Part shown: positions 1 to 11,779 of the stretch, piece after piece
How positions within the stretch are numbered: position 1 is the stretch's first letter
Layout of the letters: each line of letters opens with the position of its first letter
Source of the DNA: Eublepharis macularius
Lineage: Eukaryota; Chordata; Lepidosauria; Squamata; Eublepharidae
Assembly (NCBI RefSeq): GCF_028583425.1
Contig: NC_072806.1
Location: forward strand, 31,108,001-31,172,000
DNA: 64,000 bases
Direction: 5' to 3'
Made by a program: the position numbers and the translations under genes
Notes under the pieces: model-generated
The model's input: the letters and a program-made list of their open reading frames with translations, nothing else
Told to the model about the DNA's origin: nothing
Databases searched by the model: none

Positions 1-800
1 CTACAGGCCTCACAACTATCTGTCAGTTTTCCACTACCTCCCAAGGACTCCTACTTCAGGCCAGGTGGAGTCCCTTCCTGCTTTTCCTTCCACCAACACC
101 CGGTGCAGTGTAATTACCTTCAGCTGCGTAAGCCAGACCTGATTATGCCAAAGAAGAAACCGTAGCAACCCGAACAAACAATCACTCAGTTGCTATGACG
201 AGGAAGCAACAGGCGAAGAGAGCAAGAGAGGCCCAAAGATTCATGCCCGTCCTCAGAAGCAGATGCTAAAGGCAAGGAGGGCAGATGTCCCATCAGCAGC
301 TGAGGCTCAAGTTATTCAATCAGGTGTGTGTGCCAACACCCAGGAGGAAAATCTCTCATACATGACATGGTCTTGAGAAGCTCCCATTCATTTCCAGGCA
401 TTCATGAACTCGCCGTTTCCTCCGTTTCTTTTCATGCATTTCCGTGCTGCCTAATTTCTCTGCCAGCATGCTTGTTTTGCAAATTTGCTTTATATCCTTT
501 TCATGCAAAAACGGGCAGCCGTTTTAGCTGTAAGATTTCTACTGAGTTGCGTTAGTGGGGTAAGGAAAATAAGACAACTGTAGTTTCAGTCTGAACAGGC
601 CACAAACGGGAATTTTTAAAGTGAAACAGCATCACTGAAATTTTAAAACATCCCTATTTCTTCTGATGGAGAACTTAATACTGCAATTTTATCCTAGGTG
701 ATGGTGTCAGGACACCCACAGGAGGAATAAACTGGGACAAAGTTGTATACAGCTGTTTCCTCTCTTGCATAGAAGACAAAACAGCCTACGCACACAGCTG
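1..800. other. No gene recognised
   Basis: Unique-looking AT-balanced sequence. The frames are short and resemble nothing known. If RPH3AL extends leftwards from the CpG island at 11.8 kb, this would be its intron 1. Confidence 0.5.
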
Positions 801-807
801 TCTCAGA

Positions 808-1245
808 GTCTCTCTACATGAGACACCTCAGCGCGTGTTCATCAAGTGTAAGGAGATGCCATGTTAGCCAGGAAACGTTGTTTTAAAAGACAGAGCAGGC
901 AGAGATTGCTCCTCAAAGGGTTTCTTAATTTCATTTTCGCTGCCAGGAAGGCTCTGTCAATTTCACCTCTCCAGTCTAAAACGGTGTGGGATGGCAACCA
1001 GAGGGCAGCAGGAATGGAAATGGGCTGGAACTGCCTTCCAGAGCTGGGCTTGGACCTGGAGAGGTTATAATGGGCTGAAGTTTCCCTTCTGGCATTTCAC
1101 ATCCCCTTCATACTGCTCCAGTGTATAGCAAAGCCTTTGCCCTGCCGCTGGCTGTGTCTTGTTAAACTACCCTTCCCGGCTACCATTGCATCTCCCGACA
1201 CGTGTTCTTCACATGTCAGATGTCTTGTGTAGCAAGACTCTCAGT
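808..1245. mobile_element. Degenerate element with GAGTCTCTCTACA ends
   Basis: The left end AGAGTCTCTCTACATGAGAC and the right end GATGTCTTGTGTAGCAAGACT are imperfect inverted repeats. A better preserved relative is at 43958-44144. Confidence 0.4.
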
Positions 1246-1644
1246 CCCCACTCCCCATTATTTTTGCCCTGCAAAGCCTGCATTAAAGACATGTGCTAGT
1301 TGGGGTTTTCATCACTGATGCATTGCACAGCTTTGCAAATGAACGTTAGCAATTCTATTTACTGATGGGTTCACTGCGGCTGCTATTGATGACTGACAAT
1401 TGTTCTGTAGGTTTATTTAGAAGGCGTTTCAAAAGCATATTAGCTACATTACAAGTATCTTAAAACTGAATACAGGCCAAGATCCAAAAAGCTACAGAAC
1501 TTCAAGTTCACCCAAAGATTCTGGCACTTCCCCTGCGAAAGGTTTCTTTTTGACACATACGTACACTCCTCAGAATGGATAGGGTGCACGTGAGCATGCG
1601 CAGAGCAATGCTCACCTTTGAACTGACAAGGGCTCTCCCACATG

Positions 1645-1844
1645 TCCTGACCTGGATAGACCAGGAGAGCCTGATCTTGTTAGATCTTGGAAGATTAGTA
1701 GGGTCGACCTTGGTTAGTAATTGGATGGGAGACTACCAACAAAGACCAGAGTTGCAAAGGCAGGCCACGGCCATCCACTTCTGTTAGTCTCCTGCCAGGA
1801 AAACTCCACCAGGAGTTGCCATAAGTCAACTATGACTTGCGGGC
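1645..1844 (+). mobile_element. 5S-rRNA-derived SINE
   Basis: The head resembles 5S rRNA (TTGGTTAGTAATTGGATGGGAGAC). The tail is GCAAAGGCAGGCC...CTTCTGTTAGTCTCCTGCCA, then ATAAGTCAACTATGACTTG. Related copies: 11225, 12331, 30558 and 32629 (reverse). Confidence 0.75.
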
Positions 1845-1849
1845 AGGAT

Positions 1850-2370
1850 TCTGAACAGGGTCTCTTGTAGGTGCCAGCCCGCACATGGGCTTTCTCTATG
1901 GCGGCCCCTACCCTGTGGAACGGCCTACCTGAGGAGGTCAGAACCCCCACTTTCCCAGCTTTCCGCAAAAGATGCAAAACTGAATTATTCAAAAAGGCTT
2001 TTTACTCAGAGAGGAGAGCAATATTGTAGGAAGCAGGTCTCAGATGCTTCGCTAATGAGTTAGGGACTATAGACTTCACCACTATGTTGCCTTACATATT
2101 ATCTGTTGCTTTAAATATGTACTCCTATATGCTACCTGTGCTTCATGTTGTCTAATGTCAGTCCTAGAATTGATTATGTTCTGTTTCAGCAGTTCTTCAA
2201 CTCCATATTGGATCCTTGCTAATGCTATGTCTTTGTAAACTGGTATTTATTTATTGTTTATGGAAATGTCATTGACGCTGTATGGAAATGTCCTTGCTAC
2301 TGATTGTTCTAATCTATGTAATCTGCCTTGAGTCTCAGTGAGAAAGGCGGACTATAAATGACATAAATTT
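1850..2370 (+). mobile_element. LINE 3' end (L2/CR1-like), copy 1
   Basis: The 5' part encodes the usual ORF2 tail (residues like PYPVERPT or, in another frame, TLWNGLPEEVR). A long 3'UTR follows, ending GCCTTGAGTCTCAGTGAGAA AGGCGGACTATAAAT in two blocks. Copies recur at 7800, 12690 and 41725. Confidence 0.6.
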
Positions 2371-2719
2371 CATTTTCATCCATTACATGCAGAATTTGCA
2401 ACAGCAGCGTGGTAGCACGGCCCCTGTGCCCTACAGGGTATAACTGACTTTGGCCTTTTGTCCCTCAATTTCAAACACTGCCTGGCGCCTGTTTAACCCC
2501 TATGAGGTTAATTGGTTTAGTCCAGTGGGGTGGAATCAGAAGGAGAGGCAGGCTGCTGAGGAGGAGGAGGCTGGTTGCTGGGGAGCTTAATAATTTATAT
2601 CCTCTTATCACCTTGAATAAGGTAATCAAATGTATGTACACAATATGATTTAAAGTGGTATTTGTGTGTTGTGTTTGGTTGGTGTTACTGGGATTGTATT
2701 ATTTTTGCAGGGCTGTAAT

Positions 2720-2971
2720 CAGGGCTTTTTTTCTGGGAAAAGAGGTGGTGGAACTCAGTGGGTTGCCCTCAAAAAAAATGGTCACATGGCTGGTGGCCCC
2801 GCCCCCTGATCTCCAGACAGAGGGGAGTTGAGATTGCCCTCTGAGCAGCGCAGAGGGCAATCTCAACTCCCCTCTGTCTGGAGATCAGGGGGCGGGGCCA
2901 CCAGCCATGTGACCATTTTCAAGAGGTTCCGGAACTCCGTTCCCCCTCGTTCCTGCTGAAAAAAAGCCCTG
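2720..2971 (+). mobile_element. hAT-type miniature element, family A
   Basis: The termini are CAGGGCTTTTTTTC and GAAAAAAAGCCCTG, with perfect 8-bp target duplications GCTGTAAT at 2712-2719 and 2972-2979. The inner part folds as a long hairpin around 2845. It carries no coding capacity. Confidence 0.88.
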
Positions 2972-3380
2972 GCTGTAATTCTCCAACAAGAAGACAGAAG
3001 CCTGGGATACAGTTGCCTCAAATTAATGAAAGAGGACTCATCACTTCGTGAAATACTGAACTGTTTTACCTTTTCAAAAACATTGTTGATTTAAAGTTTT
3101 CAGTATGGTAGCACTTACGAGTTAGTTTTTTTTAAAGTTGTATTTTATTAATTGTTAAAAAGTTTAAAAGGGGAAACAAAGAAAAACTCTTAAAATTGTG
3201 TGAAAGTTGCTTCCTATGCCCCATAGAACCCATGAAAAGAGGTTACGCTTACTTCACATGTGACCAAGCTCTGAAGCAGGTTAGCAGACTGTACCGCTTT
3301 AGACTGCAGGTGGTAGATCCAGCTTTGAATATTCCTTCACTAAGAATAGCAACAAATGTCTAACAAAACACAAAACTGGG

Positions 3381-3591
3381 AGCTAAGCTACAAGTGAGGC
3401 CTGACACAGGTTGGACACTTGTTAGCTTCCCTCAAGTTCTGATGGGAAATGTAGGCATCCTGGTCTTGCAGCTGAAATGGAGAGCCAAGCTGTAAAACCA
3501 GGACGCCTACATTTCCCATCAAAACTTGAGGGAAGCTGACAAGTGTCCAACCTGTGTCAGGCCTCACTTGTGGCTTGGCTCTAGCACAGCA
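3381..3591. mobile_element. Foldback miniature element (AGCCAAGCTACAAGTGA family), copy 1
   Basis: Inverted arms contain GACACAGGTTGGACACTTGT and CTTCCCTCAAGTTCTGATGG with their complements. The second copy is at 50933-51168. Confidence 0.7.
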
Positions 3592-4259
3592 CAAAGACAG
3601 GTTTTCTTCTCCTCCTCTTGACTTGCCGTGCTTATTTTCTTTTTTCCAGGGAGGTTTTAATCTACAGGGGGCATTTTCAAAAGGGGATCCTCCATCATAG
3701 AAACTCAACTGGCGCAGTCTATTCTACTAACTCAGATCTCTGCCATGTGCAAAGCAGGCCAAAGTTTTAATTAGACGGCTGACATTTCTCGGTTTGTAGA
3801 CTTGCAGCACATTATCTCCCTTGAGCGGTGACAGAACAGAATGAAATTTGGTGCGGGTATTCACAATAACACTCTACAATTCTCCTGTAAATGCCTGTTC
3901 AACCGCCCACGCTTATTTTTATGGGGAGATAGACACAAAATCCATTGTAATAGGACATCTGATGAAACAGTCCTCCCCTAACACTGTATTTTTTCTAGTT
4001 AATTCTGTTTTTATGTTGCCAACTGCTTCATCTATAGCTTTTCTGCACGTTCAACTTAGCAGTTGAAGCACAAGCACTGAAATCCGTTTGGGAACAGTTC
4101 TTCAGCTCAGCTGCCCTCTCTCTGCGTTTGAACGATTGTGGAGTTGGTTTATTTTCTTCCTCACAGGCCCTAAATAACCAGGATTTTCAAGTGCAGGTGC
4201 ACTCATCACCAGTGATATTATTTTTTAATTTTTAGCATATGCTTACGGTCCTCCCCCAC

Positions 4260-5290
4260 AGGACTTTTGCAATTTTTTAACGTCATTTTCATAAAGACCT
4301 AATGTAATAATAGATACAGCAGTGTAACACCTCTGAACTTGTCTCATTACCATAGCTTTTTTTCAGCTGGAATGCAGTGGACTGGCGTTCCGGCACCTCT
4401 TTAAAATGGTCACATGGTAGGTGGCCCCGCCCCCTGATCTCCAGACAAAGGGGAGTTTAGCTCGCCCTCCACACCTGGAGGGCGATCTAAACTCCCCTCT
4501 GTCTGGAGAGCAGGGGGTGAGGCCACCTGCCATGTGACCATTTTCGCCGAGGGCGATTTAAACTCCCCCCTTGCTCCAGCTGACCCAAAGTGATGTTATT
4601 GTGTGGTCCTGAATTCCACCACTGAGTTCCACCACCTCTTTTCCCAGAAAAAAGCTCTGATCATTACACATTTCCAAATGTTGGAAAGGTTGTAAGGAGA
4701 ATGGCTCTTTTATCTACTGCTGGAGGTCCTGTTGTAAAAATACAAGCCTACCAGAGAAAGGTCACAGATAACATTGAAAAAATAACAGGGTATAACATAC
4801 CACTAAATCCTGAACTCATTTCATTAAATCTTTGGAACAATTTTTCTGTCCCACCACTGAGAAGAAATCTCATTTCATTACTACTATATGCAGCCAAATC
4901 TTTAATTGTACAGAGCTGGAAATCAGATAAAGTTCCCTCAATTACACAGTGGATACAAAAAATATGGGATGTAATGGTAATGGATAAGATATCTCAACAG
5001 CTAATATTGAATGACAACTTCAACTTCCAACCTTGTTTCCTGGAAAAATGGTTCCTTTTTTTAATTATGTAACTAGTTATGCATCACATATATTCCTTTA
5101 CCAAAAAAATACTCAGACTTTGTCCTTTACTAATACGGTGTAATTCAGCTCTCTACTTCTCCAGTACTTTAATGGATATTATATTTATTATGGCTAATTA
5201 TTTTATTGTTAATAAGTTGTTCAAATTGTTGTTTGTATAAATATTTGGAAAATCAAATAAAAATATTTTGGAATATTTAAAAATAAAAGT
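4260..5290 (+). mobile_element. Older L1 ORF2 C-terminal fragment, split by a hAT miniature element
   Basis: Bases 4674-4727 translate as CWKGCKENGSFIYCWRSC, the L1 cysteine motif. The following frame (AAKSLIVQSWKSDKVPSITQWIQKIWDVMVMDKIS) aligns with the same region of the L1 at 16516-18115. The frame shifts between these parts, as expected of an old copy. The sequence before the miniature element (RYSSVTPLNLSHY, about 4312-4350) matches the L1 segment just upstream of the cysteine motif. The 3' end is AT-rich near 5260-5290. Confidence 0.7.
4351..4659 (+). mobile_element. hAT-type miniature element, family A
   Basis: The ends are CATAGCTTTTTTTCAG and GAAAAAAGCTCTG. The 8-bp flanks CTCATTAC and ATCATTAC match at 7 of 8. 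Inside is a palindrome built from the GGTGGCCCCGCCCCCTGATC motif. It lies inside an older L1. Confidence 0.75.
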
Positions 5291-5774
5291 TTCTATCCCC
5301 TTCCAATATGGAGATAGCCCTTTTCCCTTATATCTCTGCAATGAAATGGACTAAAGACTTGCTTTTGTTTTTTTAATGAAAGCTGAGGATTCAGAAAAAC
5401 TTATGTCTATTATTGCAACGTTAGGCCATTATAACATTATGAAACTGATGATTTAAAACACTGAAAATGAAACAAAGAGTGGGAAGGAAGGCTGATGGAG
5501 AGAGGTGTGGTTTGACTATGATAAACAACCAATTATCAGAAAGTGGGTTGGAGGTGGGTGGAAGGAGACAGGACAAACAAAAGTGAAAGAAGCGTTCTGC
5601 ACAAAGAACAAAGGCAACTGAGAATTGGCTTTAAAAAAAAGAGGGGTAAAAGTGGTCTCAAAAGAAGGGTAGGTAGGTTTATTGTTTGTGGCCAAAGGCC
5701 GTTACAATCCATACACATAGAACACATAAAACACTCTAACATATAAACATATGTGCAAATATTAAAAGATTAAA

Positions 5775-6560
5775 ATGATCTAGGCAGAAAGCCCCGGCCC
5801 CGAACTTACCTGGGCCAGCGTTTGCAGGCCCACACGGCCAAAGGGAAGCAAGCAGGAGCGGCGTCCATGCCGGCCCCTGCAAGAACACGCTTGCAGCCTC
5901 GGGCTGGGAGCGCGGAATTATAGTATCCCCAGCTGGCCGATCAGAGCAGCCGGCTGGGAGCTGCAAGGACGGGAGCCGTTGCCCGACCTGAGTGAACGAG
6001 TTTTCACTCAGGTCCTCCCGCCATCTATAGGTACCGGGGCTGGCCTCCTCCGGACGCAGTCGGCTCCAGCTTGGAGGCCCTTTATCACTCAGACAGCGTG
6101 CAACTATCCAGCTGGGGGCAAGACATTTGGTTGCAAGATATTCGGGATGGATTGCTTTGTTGGTTACAGAGGGAGAGCCTTGGCGGGGAGCCATTTAGTG
6201 GCTCCTGTGGCAGTTTGGGCGTTGGGCACCGATCCCTTGGGGGGGGGAGGGCCTGTGTGCACTGTTTCCCCATAGAGGGGATCCTCATAAGGGGTCATGG
6301 ACCAGGCTTGACAGTGGTATGCCCAGCTCGGGGGGGCTGACAGAACAAGCCTGCGTTCAGGTGACGGGGGACCACGCAGAGGCTACCGCCCGGTGTGGCT
6401 TCCTCATCCGTCATCCCGTAGTGTCCCCTTTCAGCAGGCGGGCTGATAGGGTGGAGAGTCATCGGTGGGCAGGCGGGTCTGCCGATGCTGGGATCCGTGC
6501 CCTACGCTGCCATGGCTCTTTTATTCTGTAATCAATAAAGTTGTGGCCTATTTTCTCCAA
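5775..6560 (+). other. Unclassified GC-rich block ending in a poly(A) signal
   Basis: About 780 bases of GC-rich sequence end with AATCAATAAAGTTGTGG (AATAAA near 6533). It has no long reading frame resembling a known protein. It contains a short palindrome CCTGAGTGAACGAGTTTTCA CTCAGG (about 5988-6017). It could be an interspersed element end, a terminal repeat of an LTR-type fossil, or an unrecognised noncoding exon. I cannot decide between them. Confidence 0.3.
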
Positions 6561-6689
6561 ACAAGGGTCAGTGTGTTATTCTGCTTGGAACACCCGGGCC
6601 ATATCAAGCTGGGCCTGCAAATACAGATCAGTTCAAACCATTGCTACTTCTGGAAACAGCTCTAGCCCGAATTTTCTTGGCTGCTAAGG

Positions 6690-7560
6690 CGAACAGAGAG
6701 ACTATAAGAAACAAATGCAGCAGTGTCAGACAAAAGAAAAAACTTCTCAGAGTCTGAAGAGGAGTTTAAACCAATTAAAAAACTCTTCTAGGAATTTATT
6801 CCTTGGCTCTGCAGAGAGTGGGCAGGATGGTAGGTAATGTGGTAAATCCTCCACAACGTGAGCACCACAAATACAGTAGTGGAGGGCTTGAGGTGTTTTG
6901 GCATAGCGCCCAGCTAGCAGCGCTGTGGGCATAGTTTGGAACCGAATTGAGGTAAAGGCTATTCTGAGGTTGTGAGGGAAGATGTTGACCAAATAGGGCA
7001 CTCTAATATAATCCTTCTTGAAAAGTTTAAACCATGGGGAGAATTTGGAATAGAAGACTGCCTACCTATCAGTTACGGCGTCACAGTGGAACACCCATTC
7101 CTGAATGTTAAAGCCAGCAACTGGAACACCCTGGGAGTCATCACAGATGGAGTAATATCGAAGGATATTATTATAGCTGGCTAGTTGTACAGCCTCATTT
7201 TTACGCATAATTTCATAACATAACCCGTGTAATAGGTTGGTATTATCGTTACACTCCTTCCTCCAGAATCTAAGCAGGGTTAGATGTACACGGGCTCTGA
7301 CTGAGGGCAGGCCAAGCTCTGCTCGCATAAGAGCTGCAGGAGTACCTTTTGGTAAAGCTAGAATTCTCCTTAAGAAATGGTTTTGGATAGATTCCAAAGC
7401 TGTGATTAAACAATCTTTCCAACCCCAGACCTCTACACCATAAAGGAGATGAGGAATAGCCTTGCTTAACTATATTTTCAGCACCAGGTCTATTAAAAGG
7501 GCGAACCAAGGAAAACAAACAACAGAAAGAAGTGAAAATGAAAGGCAAAAAAATGTTTGC
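6690..7560 (-). mobile_element. Non-LTR retrotransposon ORF2 C-terminal fragment
   Basis: On the minus strand, frames read LESIQNHFLRRILALPKGTP, LMRAELGLPSVRARVHLTLL and, downstream in another frame, CICGAHVVEDLPHYLPSCPL. This combination is the C-terminal zinc-knuckle part of a LINE whose clade I cannot fix. Frame shifts and the absence of an RT core show an old partial copy. Confidence 0.6.
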
Positions 7561-7799
7561 AGAAATCCAGGGATAAATCAAAGCTGTACAGGGCCAGAAG
7601 AACCGATGGGGAAAAAAACCCCATGCAGAACAGCCCACAACTAGCAAGCTTCAGAGCTGCACAAAACTCTTTATCCAAACTGGAAACATTGTTCTATGCA
7701 ATGTCAGAGCAGCCAATCCAATTCAAAAGCTAATTCAATTCACCGCCTTGGCCTTGCATAACTACAGGTCTGTCTCCCTCCCTATGTCCCTCCACGGCA

Positions 7800-8290
7800 G
7801 CTTCACTCATCTGAACAGGGTCTCTTGCAGGTGCCAGCCTGCACATGGGCGAAATCAACAGCAGCCCATACATGGGTTTCTCTGTGGTGGCCCCCATCCT
7901 GTGAAACAGCCTGCCTGAGGAGGTCAGGAGTGGTCCTAATGAGTTAGGGGCCATAGACTTCACCACTACGTTGCCTTACATATCTGTTGCTTTAAATATT
8001 TACTCCAGTCCTACGTACTACCTGTGCTTCATGTTGTCTAATGTCAGTCCTAGAATCGATTATGTTCTGTTTCAGCAATTCTTCAACTCTGTATTGGATC
8101 CTTGCGAATGCTATGTCATTATAAACTTGTACTTATTTACCCTATGATATCGTTTATGGAAATGTCCTTGACGCTGTATGGAAATGTCCTTGACACTGTA
8201 TGGAAATGTCCTTGCTACCGATTGTGCTAATCTCACACTATGTAATCTGCCTTGAGTCTCAGTGAGAAAGGCGGACTATAAATAAAAAAA
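7800..8290 (+). mobile_element. LINE 3' end (L2/CR1-like), copy 2
   Basis: It shares TTGCAGGTGCCAGCCTGCAC and GAGTCTCAGTGAGAAAGGCG with copy 1. A 24-bp unit (TATGGAAATGTCCTTGACGC) is repeated three times at about 8154-8215. The 5' part has a deletion relative to copy 1. Confidence 0.6.
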
Positions 8291-8299
8291 TATCTCTGA

Positions 8300-9190
8300 A
8301 CTGTTTTGAAGCCTATTTTATGAAGGAAAACACTGAACAAGGGGGGGAAAGTTTGTTTACTTAGATTTTTTCCTAACTTCAAATTGCAATTAGACATCCT
8401 TTATGCTCAAAAAGCATGACCCCTACCAAGAGGTCTCTCCAGCCCCTGCAACTCAAAGCAGGGAAGGGAGGCTGCTTAGCGCTCAGTAGGAAATTATGAG
8501 CCACGAAGTCCGAGCAAGTGACATAATCAGTGTGGCTGAGGTCAAGTTAGGGAGAAAGTCAATTAGGGAAGATCCACTAGTTAAGGAGCAAGCCCTCATT
8601 TGGTTTCTTCCACAAACACAATCTCAAAACTTGCAATGCCAACCATTTATTGACTGAGTTGGACACCCTGTAGACATCAGCAATAACGTCGTCTATACAG
8701 AGCATGCCCCGTTCTCAATGCATCCGCAGTGGAACATTGAGCTACATGTTAATAGAACTGAGTATGGGGAGAGGGGGCATTAGGGACATAACTGAGTTTC
8801 ATGGACAGTTTCCCTATGAAAACTCCTGGGTTTTGCGTGGGTTCTCCCTGCCCTGACCAAAACCATAGTTGTCTTCCATCCATGGCAACAAAATGTGATT
8901 AAAACATTATTAACATTGACAGTTGGTTTTGCATCAAAGGGCATCAGGGATATGCAAGCATGGGTCGATCGTGGGCCCTCGAGCATAAGTCCACTCGCAA
9001 ACATGTGGGAACTTCCCCCACAATGCCGACTCTGCAGAGCGAAAATTATATGAACAATGTGAATGCATCCAAATGGGTTGCCTAAATGGGCTGTGATGGA
9101 GAGCCACAAGGCCCAAAGTTGAAATCTCACCTTGGTCACAAATTGGGGGCCATTGTCAAGAAAGCCATACAGTCAAGAGAGCACTTAAGA
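8300..9190. other. No gene recognised
   Basis: No exon, RNA gene or intact repeat is recognised. The minus-strand frame at 8780-9139 has no protein resemblance. Confidence 0.45.
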
Positions 9191-9196
9191 AGTTTG

Positions 9197-9260
9197 ATAC
9201 ATACATACATACATACATACATACATACATACATACGTACGTACGTACGTACGTGGCTCA
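9197..9260. repeat. Tetranucleotide repeat (ATAC)n passing into (GTAC)n
   Basis: About nine ATAC units are followed by four or five GTAC units. Further CATA units at 9700-9725 lie beyond the inserted family B element. Confidence 0.85.
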
Positions 9261-9699
9261 TTTTGAGGGGGAACATGCAGGAATGCAGTTCCGGCAGTTC
9301 CCCAAAGAGGTCACATGTCAGGTGGCCCCGCCCACCTGACTCTCAGCCACTTTGGGCCCTTTTTGGCCTGTATTGGGGCCGAAATGGCCCGGATCGGGCC
9401 TCTGACGGGTGGTGGATCACTCTCCCACTCAGCAGCGGCCCAATCCTGACCATTTGGGGCCCCTTTTCGGCTATTTTCATCCCCTTTTTGACATTTTGGG
9501 CCCAATTTTAGCCCTGAATGGCCAGGATTGGGTCCAAAACAGCCAGGACAGGTGATGTCAAGGGGTATGGCACATGCAAATCAGCTATGCTAATGACACA
9601 CTCCCGGTGATGTCAAGGGGCATGGCATATGCTAATTAGTCATACTAATGAGTTATGCTAATGAGTTCCTCCAGCTCTTTTTCTACGAAATGACCCCTG
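9252..9699 (+). mobile_element. hAT-like miniature element, family B, inserted in a tetranucleotide repeat
   Basis: This is an inverted partner of the element at 26319-26765. The ends are GGCTCATTTTGAGGGGGAAC and CGAAATGACCCCTG. It contains the GGTCACATG...GGTGGCCCCGCCC motif also found in family A. Both ends border TACA/GTAC microsatellite, so the target duplication cannot be read clearly. Confidence 0.7.
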
Positions 9700-10548
9700 C
9701 ATGCATACATACATACATACATACCAGCTCATGAATTGCACATAGAAGGTCCCATCTTGTTCCTCTACATCTTCCATTAAAACAGACTCAGTCAGCAAGG
9801 TCTTTCTCTGCCTGAGACCTTGGAAGCTGATACGAGTCAGTTAGAAGAGACAGTGCTTGAACAATTCTTTAAAGAAAAAACTTCATAAGCCTTTTTGGAT
9901 GGAATGGAGATTTGAACCCCATGCTCAGGGGTGGCCATATGTCAGCAATGACTTGACAGCACTTTCCACCATCACTCTCAAGGCCCACACACTGGACATT
10001 ACTAAAGGGCCCTGGGCAAGCCACCATCACTCACCTTTAGTCCTTCATCAACAATATGGGGATAATATTAGTGGTGTACCGTACAGGGCTATTATGAGGA
10101 TAAAGCGTGTGAAGCATGCAGAGACAAGAGTTAAATAAACATGAAAAAAAATGCTAGCTATCCTTCCCCCCTTAACCCATGTAGGAACTTATTTCCTGTA
10201 CTCTGTACACACTTCCTTAGAAGCAAGGTCCACCCAAATGCCAAAGAATGCACTTCAAAAAGTGATGTATAATGAAATGAGTTGAAAAAATATTAAAGAT
10301 AAACAGAATCAACTAAATGCCATGAAAATACCTTTTTTTAAAAAAAAAACAAGGAAAACTCTAGCAATAGTTAAGGGACCTAGAGCAAAACCCTAATTTT
10401 AAAAAAAATCCACAGGATTTATCTACACTGCAAACATCTGTAAGCATTATACCAGTTTTAATTAACACGGCTTCTCCCAAAGAATCTTGGGAACTGTAGT
10501 TTGCAAAGGATGCAGAGTTCTGGTCAGACCCCCAAACTCCATCCCCCT

Positions 10549-10583
10549 TCATATTTATTTATTTATTTATTTATTTATTTACA
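10549..10583. repeat. (ATTT)n microsatellite
   Basis: About eight tandem TATT units, perfect. Confidence 0.85.
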
Positions 10584-10952
10584 TAATTACTGTTGTGCAG
10601 TTTTGATAAAAAAAACTGAAAGGCACCTGCAGTTTCAAAATGACTCACCAATTGAGGGTGCCTGCTGAATCTCTGCATGAGTTACTGTGATTTGTCCAAT
10701 CAGCCTCCAGTAGGGAGGGGCACACTTCTGCTTCAGGTGCAATTGAATGATTTAATAGCTCTTGATGCTCAGGCATGGCACAATGACTTGCACTCCGAAC
10801 AATAACTTACTCTCAGGCACAAGACTAACCCAAGGCCAGACGTTCCTTCTCAGTCTAACCTACTCCACAGGGCTGTTGTAAGAATAAAATGGAAGATGGG
10901 GAATTAGATATGCTGCTCCTGACTTCTTGAAGGTAATAAATCAGGATAAGAA

Positions 10953-11172
10953 GGTGCTTAATAAAATATTTTGCAAGCCACTGTAGGCAAGTAGAGCATC
11001 AGATGGAGGCCAGGAAGACCCAGATTCAAATTCTCCTCAGACATGAAGCTCACTGGGAGGCCTTGGGACACTCATTCTCAGCATAACCTACCTCACAGGG
11101 TTGTTGGTAGGATAAAATAGGAGAAGAGAGAATCATGTGTGCCTCCCAGAGCTCGGTGGAGGAAGCATGGGG
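10953..11172 (+). mobile_element. tRNA-derived SINE remnant
   Basis: AGACCCAGATTCAAATTCTC resembles the B box. CTACCTCACAGGGTTGTTGG and the AGCTCGGTGGAGGAAG end are typical of the family. A tail of a further copy lies at about 10800-10910. Confidence 0.55.
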
Positions 11173-11224
11173 TTGTTTTAAAAAGTAAAATGATTTTAAA
11201 AAAAAAACAGATGAAATGGTAGAG

Positions 11225-11419
11225 TGCCCTGACCCGGTAAGCCTGATCTGGTCAGATCTCAGAAGCTAAACAGAGTCAGCCTTGGTTAGTAATTGGATGG
11301 GAGACCTTCAACGAAGACCAGGGTTGCAGAGGCAGGCAGTGGCAAACCACTTCTGTTAGTCTCTTGCCATGAAAACCCCACCAGGGGTCGCCATAAGTCA
11401 GCTATGACTCGATGGCACT
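11225..11419 (+). mobile_element. 5S-rRNA-derived SINE
   Basis: It contains GATCTGGTCAGATCTCAGAA, GGTTAGTAATTGGATGGGAG and the tail CCACCAGGGGTCGCCATAAG. It lies about 0.4 kb from the CpG island at 11.8 kb. Confidence 0.78.
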
Positions 11420-11779
11420 CAGCCTCCCCAATGGGAAAGCGTGCAACCAAGTTTAATTTAGAAAAACACTCCAGCTCAAAGCCTGGGACTCCATGCTATT
11501 TACAACCCCTCTTTGCAACGTGCTCCCTCCCAGATTCACCGGCCTGCCGCAAAACTTAAAAACCCAAACCTCGGTTACCGCCTGCTGATCCCAGTCGCAA
11601 AGGCGCCTGCGCAAGACGGGGCAATGCCTGCAGCTCATACAGAAGTGGGGTTTCAGACCACGAGCAACTTCCCAAGTTTGAACGACGCATTTTTAAAAGA
11701 CCCCAAAATAAACAAATCCTAAAAAAAAAACAGACTCCAGACTGGCAGCTCTCTGAAAGGAATCAATCTGGTTGAAGTT

